Below, one piece after another: positions 43,551 to 55,371 of a stretch of DNA of 64,000 nucleotides (its first letter is position 1; the number at the start of each line of letters is the position of its first letter). The position numbers and the translations under genes are program-made. The DNA is from Pseudofabraea citricarpa (Eukaryota; Ascomycota; Leotiomycetes; Helotiales; Dermateaceae), in NCBI GenBank assembly GCA_029641185.1, contig JAPWGK010000005.1, positions 1,736,001 through 1,800,000 on the forward strand. The letters run 5' to 3'. Below the pieces are notes generated by a model. That model was not told the DNA's origin. It did no database searches and worked only from the letters and a program-made list of their open reading frames with translations.

Positions 43551-45037
43551 ACCGTCGGGAATTGGGAGATGTGACAGGTATAGTACCGTACAAAGACCAG
43601 ATGCAATGCAGCTACGAAGAAAGTTGCCCAGGGTGCTCCAATCCAACTCTCTGGGAGCTTATATTTATTCTAGAAAGCTGCAGGCTAAGCATTGTACCAT
43701 CGCAAGAAAAAAGCACGACATGTCCCATCAACTCGTACCAAGAATCTTGGTATGGCTTCTGCGGTCTTGGTACGGTTCAACATATAAGATAGGGAAAGGA
43801 AAAGTGTAAGCTGTGGGACCCTACAGAAATGGGTGAAGTGCGGCAGCTGTCTTTGGGCCTGGGGCTGGGGTAGCGGAGCCGGGCGCGTCAATTACACAGT
43901 GCCGAGCTTTCGCACAGCTTCCGAAAGAAACTCACGCCGGCTTCGATTGAATATTCCCGCGTTATTCTATACGTCATGAAGAGAATGAAGTTAATCCTAA
44001 GCAATTATAGGGAGGTTTTATTGGAGAGTGTGATACCGAAGGGTTGGCAATTGTCCAGTCCACCAACCACATCAAGTTAAGCGACGGAGCCAAGATCTGG
44101 GAGATGCAAGAAAAGCTTATTTCGATTGACGTGCGAACGTTGCATAATTTCGCCATAGATAGCGGAGACATAATCCCCTGGCTATCCCACGTTGTGGAAT
44201 CTTAAAAAAGCATCTGACTGCGGCTTGCGATAAGAGGAAGTCTTTGTAGTTGAATTTTCACACATAACTACTACTAGGGCTACTTAAAAACTGCAGCAGC
44301 ATAATAATTCCAAGCTACATTCTGGAAATAAATCTACACAGTCGCTTGTCGTTCATCCTAACTTTGCTCTCTTCGGACACAAAGCAGTTAAGAGCTATTA
44401 CAATTATTTTCATACTTGAGTCCCAGGGGAGTATATAAGCAATCCCTTTTCTTACTACCGACGCCGAGAGGGCAACACTCCATTTTTCTTTTCGTATGAA
44501 TCAATTTGGATGTCTGGGCATCTAGATAATATCATGGCGTTATTGCGATTTATTAACAAAGCCCCCTTAATACTTGCGCCAGCTCGATGTCGAAGTAGAT
44601 AAGCCAACCTCGATGAGAATTGGTGGCATTGCTTTTTGTGACAGTGGTAGCGTAAATGGCGTCCGAATCTCATCAAGTCTAGACTCAACTCTAGAGCCAT
44701 TAGGTTACGCCTTCAACCAGCTGTTTCAACCCAGCTTGACTCGGCAATTCACGGACGAAGTGGTGAAGTGGTGTCTTCATCGGAGTCCCAAGCCACGCCG
44801 AAGCCAAGGATTTAAACAAATTACTCTTCACATAATCAGCGAATCCGACGATTAGTTAAATCCCTCCATTCCGGACCTCTTACTTTTTTTATCCACTCTC
44901 TCTAAACAGACTAATGTAGTGGGAAATTGACGGTAAAACACGGAGTACGCGTTGCACAAAAGTATATCTCCTAAATCTTCTGCATTTGCGGACAGCTTCG
45001 ATATAACCACATCGCATTGTGAAATATTTCTGTTTTG

Positions 45038-45097
45038 TATCATGCCTCTATGCTTCATCTCATCGGTTGACAACTCCACGTTATCCCACGTTGGCTG
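45038..45097 (-). repeat. Relic copy A (WDNVELSTDEM)
   Basis: On the minus strand this reads 'QPTWDNVELSTDEMKHRGMI', inside an open frame of 107 codons (45175-44852). It pairs with relic copy B. Confidence 0.55.
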
Positions 45098-45562
45098 CTC
45101 GCTTGCGTTGGCTACTTTCGTATTTCGTAACCGGCGATAACAGAGGAGCAGGAAAACAAAGTCGGCCAATATCAAAATGCTATGACTTGGGCCTCGATTG
45201 GTTTAAGATAAACACTCTCACCCACTCTGCCTTTTGCTTTTGAGAAGATATGAACACACATCATTGTCAAAGTCGACAGATTGCGCCTTTAGAAGTAATT
45301 CTCAGCCAGATATGACTACCCCCGTCGCGGGAAAGAAAAACAACGTTAAATCTGAGTCTAATCAAATTGCAAATGGGTAGATTACTGTATCCGTGCTCAC
45401 TCGATCCCCCACGGCTTTAGAGACAGCAGGCGAGGCTAGAAGTTCTATAGACACAACATGATAGGGAGTATTAATTTTGCTTGTTTCATTTGTTGCCGAC
45501 AGTTCCGCAGTATCTCTGCCAGACCATGTTTCCTCGCGCCTCTCCTTAGCGTCTTGCTCAAA

Positions 45563-45625
45563 TCAGATCATCTGGTTCCTCTCGATCTCATTGGCCGGCA
45601 ATTCTACGTTGTCCCATCTGTCCTG
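45563..45625 (-). repeat. Relic copy B (WDNVELPANEI)
   Basis: On the minus strand this reads 'QDRWDNVELPANEIERNQMI' followed at once by TGA. It aligns without gaps to copy A, with differences enriched for transitions. Confidence 0.55.
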
Positions 45626-46318
45626 CATAGAAAGCTTCTTTAGTCGGTACTGATAATTACAACCCCAAAGATTTACACCACAACGTAGTAGCAGGACGAT
45701 GACACTGATTAGTAGTATTATTAGATGGCTTGGTGGTCATTTCGGGTGCTAGACTAGCTTGCTTTAGAGAATCATTTGGGCTTGGAGAAAGCTGTCGGTG
45801 AGCTAGGATGTGTTCATAATCCATGCAATGAATCTTCGTATGGTTCTCTCTTTAGCTACCTCTTTCGTTGACGAATCATTAACAACGGATTTCATTCCGA
45901 AACGAAAATCTGACATTCATTTGGTACGTGATATATATGTACCCGTCAACTACCGCTAGACACTGCATACCGACAGAGAGCCTTTCGACGAATCAGAGAT
46001 GAGCTATTCGCTTTGGAACAGACGACCTAACACTCGTACAAGATGTTGCATTATAGGTTCCGGATTAGCAAGATTCAAAGCATTCAGTCATCACAAGATA
46101 TTTTGAGCTGAGTGTGCAGTAACATTGTTGCTTTCTCATTTGTCTATTCTTCTAATAACCCACCGAAACTCCCATCTATGCATCCACGCATAGCCATGTG
46201 TACTTTACTGTTTTTTTTTTGCCATGTGGGCACTCAGCCATTTACTCCACAATATTTACACCCATCTTTCCTATTCAACAAAGGCTTGCGTTCAGTCATT
46301 ACAGGTATGCTTTTTGCT

Positions 46319-49300
46319 TTATAGTTTTCCGCCGGGCATCTCATCGGCCGGGACTCTACCCTCGACCGAAGCCAATGCACCAATCTCAATGACGGATGCA
46401 TCACCACCACCGCTGAGCAACGCAATACTGCTAATGACATCCACTGGCTCTAATAGATGCCAATGAGCTAAGGTCATCTTAGAGCTGGCACCTACAGTAA
46501 CGGTGAAGACGTGCTCGGGGTTCAGGTCTTCTCTACCATTCAGCGCTCTGAACATGTCTTCATCTGTGAAGTCATCGCCTAAGCAGAGAGTGAACTCGGG
46601 TGGGGAACCGCCTCCACTCTCAGTGGAATAGGCTTCAACTAGGCGTTTGGCAATTTCTCCCTTGTTAATAAATGTTGGCCGAACCTCGAGATTGGCTTTG
46701 CCGGTCATAACCTCAACATCCCACTTCTTTGCCACAGTACGTTCAAGCTCTTTTTGGCATTCACGGGCCATGTGAGCACCCAACTCAGGGTCTGAAGGAC
46801 GATAATGCCAAGTAAGAGCACAACGCTTTCTCTCAATGAAGGATCCTGTTTCTTGGTTAGCTATGAATAGCAAAAAGTTGTAGAAACAACATACCTGGAG
46901 TCTTCTCGGTGTACTTCTCGAAGCAACTAAACACCTCCTTTTGCCAATCCATGTCGAACGTCTCTGCGAGATTCTCCCATTCGGTGCTTCCAGGGTGACG
47001 CATAAAGCTGCCATGCTCCGCACTGAATCCGAGTTCTGAGATATGGCCCAGGTATTGGCTCAAGAACTCTTGGTCTCTACCACTGATGATCCAGACAGCG
47101 TTGCGGTGGTCAGATGCAAGAGCCTTCAAGGTTCGAATGACACGATCTGATGGGATAGCAGCAGCAGGATCTTTGACAATTGGAGTCAAGGTTCCATCAT
47201 AATCGAACATGAAGAGTCGCTTATTTGCCTCTCTGTATTGCTTGAGCATTCTGGGCCTGTCTAAAATCGGTGTGGCAATGGTTACATTGCTAGAGCTAAG
47301 TATGGTGAGATGTCGCTTCAAGAAGTTGGTAGCCCATGCTTGAACGTTCTTGGTGGTTACGTGGTGGTAAAGACTTCCATGCATTGCGGCTCTCTTATCG
47401 GGGGACATAGAGAGGGCATAGTTGATCTGTTCAGCAACACCACTGAGATCCCATGGATTGATATGTATGGCATCCTTTAAGCTTCCAGCTGTGCCAGAGA
47501 ACTCGGATAGGATGAGAGGGCCATGGCAGTCTCGTTGACACACGACATACTCCAAACTAGTGGTATTCATACCATCACGGACACTAGTAATGAGTCCGAT
47601 ATCAGCAGCACGAAGAAGAGCCAGATACTCCTCTTGGGAGAGGTATTGCGGATAATGCTGGACAGGAGAAAAGCCGAGAGAACCATAAAGACCGTTGATC
47701 TTGGCCACAAGCTCAGAAACCTTATTGGCAATTTTATTTCCAGAGTCTTCCTTCTCTTCCTCAACACTCGTTGGACTGGTGACTTGAATGAGGACAACTT
47801 TCTCGCGCCATTCAGGATACATGTCCAGGAATCTCTCGAATGCTTGAAGCTTTTGCGCAACACCTCGTACGCTATCTAGGCGATCTCGACCAACGATGAT
47901 CTTCTTTCCTTCGTAGAGACTCTTAAGAGCGGCCGCTTGTTCGTCAATCGAGCTGTTCTCGAAAGCTAGCTTCTCGACTGCCGCTGCATCAATTCCAATG
48001 GGGAAGACTCCAACTGTAACCTTGGAGCCGTATGCATCCACACCGGCTACGTCTGATGGAAAACCTAGAATGCGCGTACAGCAAGAAACGAAATGACGCG
48101 AGTAGCTGTATGATTGAAACCCAACTAAGTTGGCTCCCAATACACCTTCCAGGACCTCCTTTCGCTGAGGTAAACATCGGAGAAACTCGCTACTTGGGAA
48201 TGGAACGTGCAGAAAGAAAGAAATGTACATATGAGGGACACGTTGTCGGAGCATAGTTGGAAGAAGGAGTAGGTGGTAATCATGGATTACCACAATGTCT
48301 CCGGGTTTGTAGATCTCAAGGATACGAGTCGCAAACTTCTGGTTCATCCGATAGTAGTCCGCCCAGGCAGCACGCTCTGCTCGACCATCGGTAGGCTCAT
48401 GCTGCTTGTAATGGAAAAGGGTATAGAGTTCATGCTCAGCATATCTGCGCCATCTCGCTTGGTCCTTGAAGCAGATACCACTCTCAGTGTTGTCAACGTC
48501 GTCTGCAAGCCAGACTGGCACTGTCCTAACATGCTTATCGTGCGATAATTGTCTCTCGAGGCGAGCTTGGTCCTCTTTGGTAATCCAGAGTCCCTCAGCT
48601 TGCGGTGGTGTAGAAGGGCGAATATTGCCATCGATAGGAATGGGAGCAGAGTTCTTGTTTAAAGGTGGCATTTTGTTAATCGTGGTCGTATTTAGGGCGT
48701 CTCCCTCGGGGGGCGTATCTGGCGGTGTGAGGTCCTCCATTTGTGTAATCTCCCCAGTCCAGCCCACAAGTGTATGGTTCCATGGTGTCTTGTCGGATGA
48801 TAGATAGGAAAACGAGTCAAATAGGGCTGAGGTTCCCCGACGACTGCTTAGAGCCTGTGTTTGTTAGCTCTGCATATCTATTGTAAGCATGATTCGCTGC
48901 TTACCCAGTCTGCGCCCTTCTTGTATTGTAAAGAATGAGGGATCGCAAAGGTAGCTGATATGACACCTCCGCTTAGATTTAAAGAAGGATTGGCAGCGCG
49001 GGGATCGATCTCTGAGAGCGAGTCCCTTCTCTGTGCTCCCTCATTTAGGCTCATTCGTCGCAGAATCTCCTGGTCTGAAGTAGTGCCCGAAGCAGCTTCA
49101 CTGGGAGACTGCGCCATTGTTTGCCGGAGCCTGGTAATATCGTGTGTAAAGTATGAAGGGCCGCCTGAACTGCTGTCAGATGCGTATTCGCCCAGGTGGA
49201 TGCCGGGAGTGACTGGCACGTCGGTGATGCTTGGATGCAAGCCTGGATGTATGGATTTCTTGCTCTCAATCGGAGGGCGATTCGAGGAGCTCAGAGGCTT

Positions 49301-49354
49301 CGGGGATTCCGCAAAGGTCACGCCCTGGTCCTTGAATTTCTGTGGTTGAGACAT
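46319..49354 (-). CDS. TPS2: Trehalose-6-phosphate phosphatase (Tps2/OrlA-type)
   Basis: Three exons: 49354-48905, 48854-46895 and 46845-46319 (introns 50 and 49 bp), 978 residues. It should remove phosphate from trehalose-6-phosphate within the cytosolic trehalose synthase complex, with Tps1 as partner. A Ser-rich N-terminal region of ~200 residues ('SDSSSGGPSYFTHDITRLRQ') is a likely phosphoregulated extension. The glycosyltransferase-20 domain follows ('HDYHLLLLP' at 341, 'GRDRLD', 'RDGMNTTSLEYVV'). The HAD phosphatase domain has intact catalytic motifs: 'FDYDGTLTP' (nucleophile Asp 701, acid/base Asp 703), 'ISGRDQ', 'SAEHG' and 'CLGDDFTDEDMF'. The intact DxDxT motif separates it from the regulatory Tsl1/Tps3 paralogues. 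Confidence 0.95.
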
Positions 49355-51228
49355 GATGGTGAGCAGGAGGTTGTGAAAAGAGAGAGAAATGTTTTTCTTT
49401 TTTTAGGAAGAGAAGGGCATGGGAAAGAAAGATGCGGGAAGAGAATGCGGTCAGGCAGTGATGCAACCTGGGATGGCAATGTGCCAAGGTAGGACAGTAT
49501 GCAAGCGCACACTCGTGGTTTGTGTTCGTTGTTGCGTGCAAGATGATGCTCTGGCAAACAACAACGTGGGGCACAAAAAGCAGGAAGTTGGTTGCTGATG
49601 GTGGGCTGGCGGGCAGGTACGTACCTGACGTAATTTGGTTATCAGCAAACCAAACCTTGGAATTCTCGGCCGCACGATCGCACACTCAACCTGGTTCGTT
49701 GTTCCTGAGTCGCGTCACAGCCACCACAAGTCACTCAGCAGCACAGTTTCGACGAGAGTCACGACAACGAGCTTCGATGGATGAGGTTGAGGATATAAGG
49801 GTCGTCGGCTTGCACCACCGCCGGCTTTACTCTGGACTCTGGCGTAGGCTTGATTGCTGACAACGCATTGATTTGCCCTCTAGCCACAGCCCAAGGGTCG
49901 ATGAACTCTGTTGGCTTCCCTGCCAAACCTTCTTTTGCGGCCCCCTCCTCGCGATAATCGTCCAATATCCATATTGACAAGGCCATTCTCGACTGTCTCT
50001 GGAGTACCGCCTGGGGGGGCAGCACTGGCAAGATGCAGAATCTGGAGACGGGCAAGCACATGCTGTGTCTCTCTCATCCCCGTGGAGCTTTCAATAATAC
50101 AATATGCAGCCAACAGCTCACTCCGAGACCCTTCACCGCCAGCCTGACATCGGTCAACAACATGCACGAGCCTGAGCACGAGGGCGAGGTGGTGGTGGTC
50201 CAGACTCTCTGCTTTCTTGGGAGTGGGAGCGATGATTGTGCCATTAGCCACGATAAGGCTAGAGCAGGCATTACTAATGGATGGGATGTGGGCGTTGGGC
50301 ATTATTACTCGACGCAAGCTCACGGTTCAGATCCATGGGAACTGGTGTTCATCCGGACAGAGCAGCGGCAGCGGCAGCCAGCCAGCAAGCAACCAGCAGC
50401 GATGATGGGATTGTGGTACGGTACAGTACCAGCATATGAGCACAGGAATACAGTTCGTTTCCCAGGAAGAGCCGCATCTATTTTGGCGCGCTGCGTTTAC
50501 ATTGGGATTTTGTTTCAGAGGCTCTCGGTCGGCCAGCCGCGGCAGGAAATGATCTGGTCTCCCTCTCGGAGTCTCTCCTGAGTCCTGAGTCCTGAGCCCT
50601 GTATGCGAAACCAAGTCGACCTGCCAGGAGATCCTCGCCAATGGTTGCATCGCTCACCCGCCCACGACGCTAATTCCAAACGTGCTGCCATAGGCGCTGG
50701 CCCAGTATTCGTCCCGAGTTTCGTCTGGTCAGGAACATGCAGGCATCTACTGGTCCGGGCCACTCCTGTCCACGGATGCTCTCCCTCTGCTTCATTCTTT
50801 CTCCTCCTCTCGTCGGTTTCATCTCGCTTGACGGATGCTGCGACAATGGCTTCTGTCTGCTCGATCAAAAAGGTATGATTGAGAGAAGACTGGTCGTTTC
50901 TCCCTGGCCTCTCACTCGAATCCTCCCTTGTCTACGGTACAAGACGATGCAATTCCCTCTCGTGTCCAATTCTTTCATCATTCCTTTTGTTGCTACCTCG
51001 TCGTTCGCTAAGTTGCCATCTCTGTTCAGTCATTTCCTGATTTGTCCTTTATTATACTTGATACAAAGCTTGACGAAAACTTTATAATTGACGCGGCATC
51101 CTCCATTCAGCCCCGATCCAAGTGTTCCTATTTACAGCCATACATCTACCAGGCTGTCGCTCCATTCTGCTTTACCAACATTTCCCTTATTTTTCTTGTT
51201 CAGAAACCAGCTCCGAGAGCTGGGAGAA
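49355..51228. other. Divergent intergenic region, TPS2 and secreted-protein promoters
   Basis: 1.9 kb between two divergently transcribed genes. A stress-response-like CCCCT lies near 49945 in the TPS2 upstream region, a single site. A 7-bp minisatellite sits at 50577-50601. The open frames here are short and unconvincing. Confidence 0.5.
50577..50601 (+). repeat. 7-bp minisatellite (CCTGAGT)n
   Basis: Three and a half tandem units: CCTGAGT twice, CCTGAGC, then CCTG. Confidence 0.9.
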
Positions 51229-52694
51229 ATGAAGCTTTCAGATCTCGTTTTCGCATTGCTCTATGTTTCTACGCTGAGCGTAGCCAATCCGCTGAGAAAT
51301 GATGACTCTCGCAAGAGGTACGGTTGAAATAATGTGGTCATTGCCATTTACTTACATGAAGTAGGCTCGCCAGGAGTGTCGCATACTCAAATGCTACAGT
51401 CTCTTCGATGACCAGTGTATCTTCGCCTACATCGGTCACGAGCACGTCTTCACTTGACGCCTCACAGCTCACCGTTAAAGCAAATTCTGTAGCTGAGGTA
51501 ACAGCGAGTCCTTCATCTGACATCACGCCAAATTCTGTATCGAGGGTCACGACGTTCCCAGTATTCAGTGGAACAGTCTCATTTGAGTCAGCAGAAGATG
51601 CATCCCTCTTGTCAACAGCGTCTGCTACTTCGCGCTCAAGAGTAGCCTCATTTCCGATCTTTAGTGGGACCGTCACGCATGAGCCAATAACAGAGGCAAC
51701 CCCTTTACCAACTACATCAGCTACTTCAGTCTCAAGGGTGGCTACATTCCCAGTATTCAGCGGCACACTCACCCATGAGCCAATAACAGATGCCACCTCT
51801 TCTAGTTCGCTCTCGAGGGTCACTTCATTTTCAAAATTTACTAGCATAACTTCAAATGCTACAGCAGCCCTGACCACACCTTCTTCGGATGCGGCCTCCG
51901 CGGCTTCATCCTTTTCTAGTGTTAGGTTCACGTTAAACAATACGCTCTCTTCGGTCCCGATAGTCACGCCATCTGGTGGACCCTTTGTCACAACGTTTAC
52001 CTTTGTTGTATCCTCATTCACAGCCATACGACCATCATTGACTTCATCTATCGCCCAAGTCCCTACAGCGATTACAACCACGCCAACTAGCCAATTATTA
52101 ACCCCTTCGCAAGTAGCCGTCAACCTTGCCCAGGCTCAGGCATACAACTCCTTGTTCTCGTCTCTTAACTTCTCGTCACCATGCTCTTTTGGAGAAGTTG
52201 CATGCCTGTCTGGAAATGTGGGATTCTGCACCGTCGAAAAAAGCTTTTCCATGAATCTTTGTTCGACTGGCACAACTTGCGCAGCAGTTCCTATGAATGA
52301 GACTCTTGGGGTTTTTGTAGGATGTGTAGATCAGAATGTGGCTGATGCGGTTTTGGGGGTGTCTTCGAGTACGAGTCTTGGCGGATCGCCTGAGAAGACA
52401 ACCACGTCAACGATTCGATCAACTGTTATGCCCCCCGTTACAGTTACGAAATACACAAGCCACGGCACCGTCGGCACTCCTGCTATCACGCCCAGTGACG
52501 AGGGTGGCTCAATTCCAACAATCACTTTATTTCCAGGTTATGGAGAAGCCACTCCATCCAAAGACTCAGACAGCAAAGACAGCAGTGGTTATATCACCGT
52601 CACCAAGACAGTAACTACGACTGAAATGTACGCTGAAAGTACAACGACCCAAAAGGAAGCAATTGTTGTTATGAAGACCGTAACGGCAGGGTAG
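51229..52694 (+). CDS. Secreted repeat protein with CBM19-like cysteine module
   Basis: Two exons: 51229-51317 and 51365-52694 (47 bp intron), 472 residues. A signal peptide 'MKLSDLVFALLYVSTLSVANP' is followed by a dibasic 'SRKRLAR' site that could be processed by a Kex2-type protease. A Ser/Thr-rich region contains three and a half tandem units of 32 residues (96 bp) with the core 'SRVATFPVFSGT'. After 'VAVNLAQAQAYNSLFSSLNF' comes a six-cysteine module (303-355; C-x6-C-x7-C-x10-C-x5-C-x14-C; 'CSTGTTCAAVP') that resembles the chitin-binding CBM19-type modules of fungal secreted proteins. The C-terminal part is Ser/Thr-rich with repeated 'TVTKT/TVTKY' stretches. It is probably a wall or secreted glycan-binding protein; no enzyme domain is present. 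The CBM19 assignment is by pattern only. Confidence 0.82.
51534..51845 (+). repeat. 96-bp tandem repeat in secreted protein
   Basis: Units begin at 51534, 51630 and 51726, exactly 96 bp apart, with a partial fourth at 51807. Each starts with S-x-S-R-V-[TA] and contains 'F-P-[VI]-F-S-G-T'. Confidence 0.9.
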
Positions 52695-54426
52695 AGGCCG
52701 ATGAGTAAAAGGGCACATTTGCATGACATTTTCAAGGGAGTTTGGTTTTTTGGGAAGAACTCAAAATGGGCTGGAGCGTCATATACCACTATTTTTTTCT
52801 AATTCTATAATTCTTCGACAATGCTTGGTCTCGGCCCTCGGGCGGGGCGAAAGCCGTCGCTGGTTCGTTTCTCAATCGAATACCAATTTTTCACATTCTG
52901 GATGGTACATTTGTCTATTTACGTTCCATAGCTTTGTGTTGACAATTTGGCTATCTCCATTCTCTGCATATCAGTTTTTCCTTCGTTTCTCCCACATTGT
53001 TTTGAGCCTCTGTTCCTCCACTGATATCTTGCTCTGTATGGTAATTTTTGCGACGCTTCTCTCTCTCACTGTCTGTGTTGTGTGCCTGTCTCTCCCTCCC
53101 CCAATTCCTCATCTTTGTTAATTCCTGACTCTGCAGCTGAAACTGTGTCTCGCCTTCTATATTCGTGTACCCAGGGATAGCTTCCATAAAAATACAGACC
53201 TGTCACATTTTAGTATATGAGCGTTGTTTCCAACCACTGGCATTGAATACACATATAGGTACCTTATGATATTCTCTTTCGCGTAATGATTCAAAAGACG
53301 CAACCGTCTCTAATTTCTGATTTCCAGTTTCTGATCCTCCAGACAAGAAACTTAACGGCACCCTTGGCTCCATCACACTTGACGGCCATTTAGATCACCT
53401 TTCTTGGCGTCTGTTGCTTTCTTCGCTGTTACTGTTAGACATCTTCGTCCTCGGCCTTCTCTTGTATCTTCTTCTCGGGCTTTATACAACGTGCCAACAA
53501 ATCTATGCCATGCTGTGTTCGTGCCCTTGTGAGCCAAGTGGTATGACTTGCTCGAGTCGACTTCAGCTGCTTGGGTCGACTTGATCTGCCTGAGATGATG
53601 ATGTGTTGTGGTTGAACCAGCTTTTGGCCATAGCCTGGTTGACTTAACTTGACGCAGTACTATGTAGGGATCAAGCCGGCTTTCCTTCTGAACGCCGATC
53701 CCACCAGCGTACAGGCATTCGTGGGTTTTATCTCGGGAAAGCTTTCGAGTCCAGAAACCCCGTTCTCAACTAGCAATAATGCTTCCTGCTACAGTCTGGA
53801 TGGGCATCGAGAATTGCGGCCGAAATTTGTTCCACAGTTTCCACTGCTCTGAAGTCTTTTTCACCTTTCGCCGTCGCTTTCAACCGTTCCTTCTGTAGCG
53901 GATGTCGAGCCGATGTGGAATATCCTCTAGGGATCGGAGGAGAGAGAAGACTTCCTGCTTGGCCTCATCACAGTTGATTATTGTTTCGAAAACGGCCAGG
54001 TCAGCTGCTGGAAGATATCGGTGTATTGAACTTTGGATAGTGCTTTCTCAGATGTTCTGCTCCTTGGGTATACTTAGTTAATCATGCGATGATGTACGTT
54101 TTAGGGGGATCTGCGCTCCCCACGTCGCGGTCTTGCTGTACTCAGGATCACATGGGCGAGTTCTTGTACTTCCACCATGAACCATGCCAATAGCCTGTTC
54201 TGTCTCGAGGTAATTCTAGAGTCGAAATCTCGAGCAGGCAGGGGCTGTGACTAAAAATGAGCAAGGACCTGGACGCGCCGTTGCCTCTGTGTAAAAATCA
54301 ATGGCCGCAGGCTCCTTCTCTTATTCGGTCTGCTCTTCTCCCACCGGACGACTTCTGAGTCCTCGCTGCGGTTAGGTGCTTGGTCATCTATGACCTTGGC
54401 ATCGTGAGCTTGACAAGATTTATTTC
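52695..54426. other. Intergenic, no supported gene
   Basis: 1.7 kb with T-rich 3' flanking DNA (52725-53130), followed by mid-GC sequence. Only short open frames occur, with no recognisable protein. Confidence 0.5.
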
Positions 54427-54759
54427 CTATCTTCTTGCACAACAAAGCAGATTCCGACAGAACAACCGCTCGTTTTCCGAGAAACCACATATGTGGTAGG
54501 TAGTGTAGCTAGGCCCTGCGTGGTATCCCCAATATCTCTGCACTTTTTCATGCGTGTTCCAGAGCTGATCGAAGGTAAAGGTTCCGCCCTCAATCACTTT
54601 TTTGACGGCCGAAGGGATTCCTAAAAGATTCATATTATTAGCATGCCAGGTCAAATCAGTGGGGAAATCAGGCTACTCACTGGTGGGAAAGGGAGTTCTG
54701 ACATTAGGACCATTCTTAAGCAGCTGGTCAGAGGCTGCTGCGATGTCTGAGCACAACAT
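54427..54759 (-). CDS. Small orphan protein candidate (two exons)
   Basis: Exons 54759-54681 and 54620-54427 with a 60 bp intron (GTGAGT donor, TGCTAAT branch-like site, TTTTAG acceptor) encode 90 residues. The sequence 'KKVIEGGTFTFDQLWNTHEK' looks like a folded protein, followed by 'WGYHAGPSYTTYHICGF' and a Cys-rich end 'FCRNLLCCARR'. No signal peptide is seen. An upstream coding-like exon (55371-55225) on the same strand may belong to it, but I could not link the two in phase. I do not recognise the family. Confidence 0.4.
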
Positions 54760-55224
54760 CTTAACCGATTTCTGAAACACTAGACTTCAAGTACGAATTT
54801 GGTGTCATTTGAAATCAGCTTTCCATGGCCATCTCACATTAAAGAAAACTAAGGTAGGAGAGGATGCAGGCGAGTTGGCGAGCTCAGACGAGATATTTTA
54901 CTTCGGTTGTCTTACAAGACATCATAATAGACTGACTGAAATGACTTTAGATAAAATTAGTTGTACGTAGATAGTTGCGTATGCGAGGGACTTTACCAGT
55001 AGTGAATATGAATTTCTGATCTCAGACAGAAGAAGAAATGAGCTGGCGTAGGGGCAGGCGTGGTACAACAATCAAGAGGGAAGTTGTGCTACATCCAACA
55101 TGAAATAATACACACAACCAACTCCAGCCACTGCAGTGGCGCGAAAGAAAGAAAGATGATTTGACTTGTCGTCCCAAATTTACAGCAAGGATCCGTCTAT
55201 ATTCTGAAGCTCGTCTGTACTTAC

Positions 55225-55371
55225 CACAAGAAATAGATTGTGGGGAGTAGACGCTCGAAGAGATCGGTCGTTATCTCTAAAAGATTGAATTTGCTGGCGT
55301 AAACTTTCAGACGGTATGGCCGCTATTTTGCTGTCATGAAGAAATATGTGTGCAATAATAAAATAAGACAT
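55225..55371 (-). CDS. Possible isolated 5' exon
   Basis: ATG followed by 49 codons beginning 'MSYFIIAHIFLHDSKIAAIP' and ending at a GTAAGT donor (55224-55219). No downstream exon in matching phase was found with confidence. It may be the start of a small gene whose remaining exons lie between 54.4 and 55.2 kb, or a chance frame. Confidence 0.25.

Larger units (their letters stand above)
43551..46318. other. Intergenic with diverged coding relics
   Basis: 2.8 kb without an intact gene. Two short minus-strand pieces (45038-45097 and 45563-45625) are diverged copies of the same coding sequence. A possible third trace of it occurs at 44170-44202. The rest is AT-rich and stop-dense. Confidence 0.5.
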
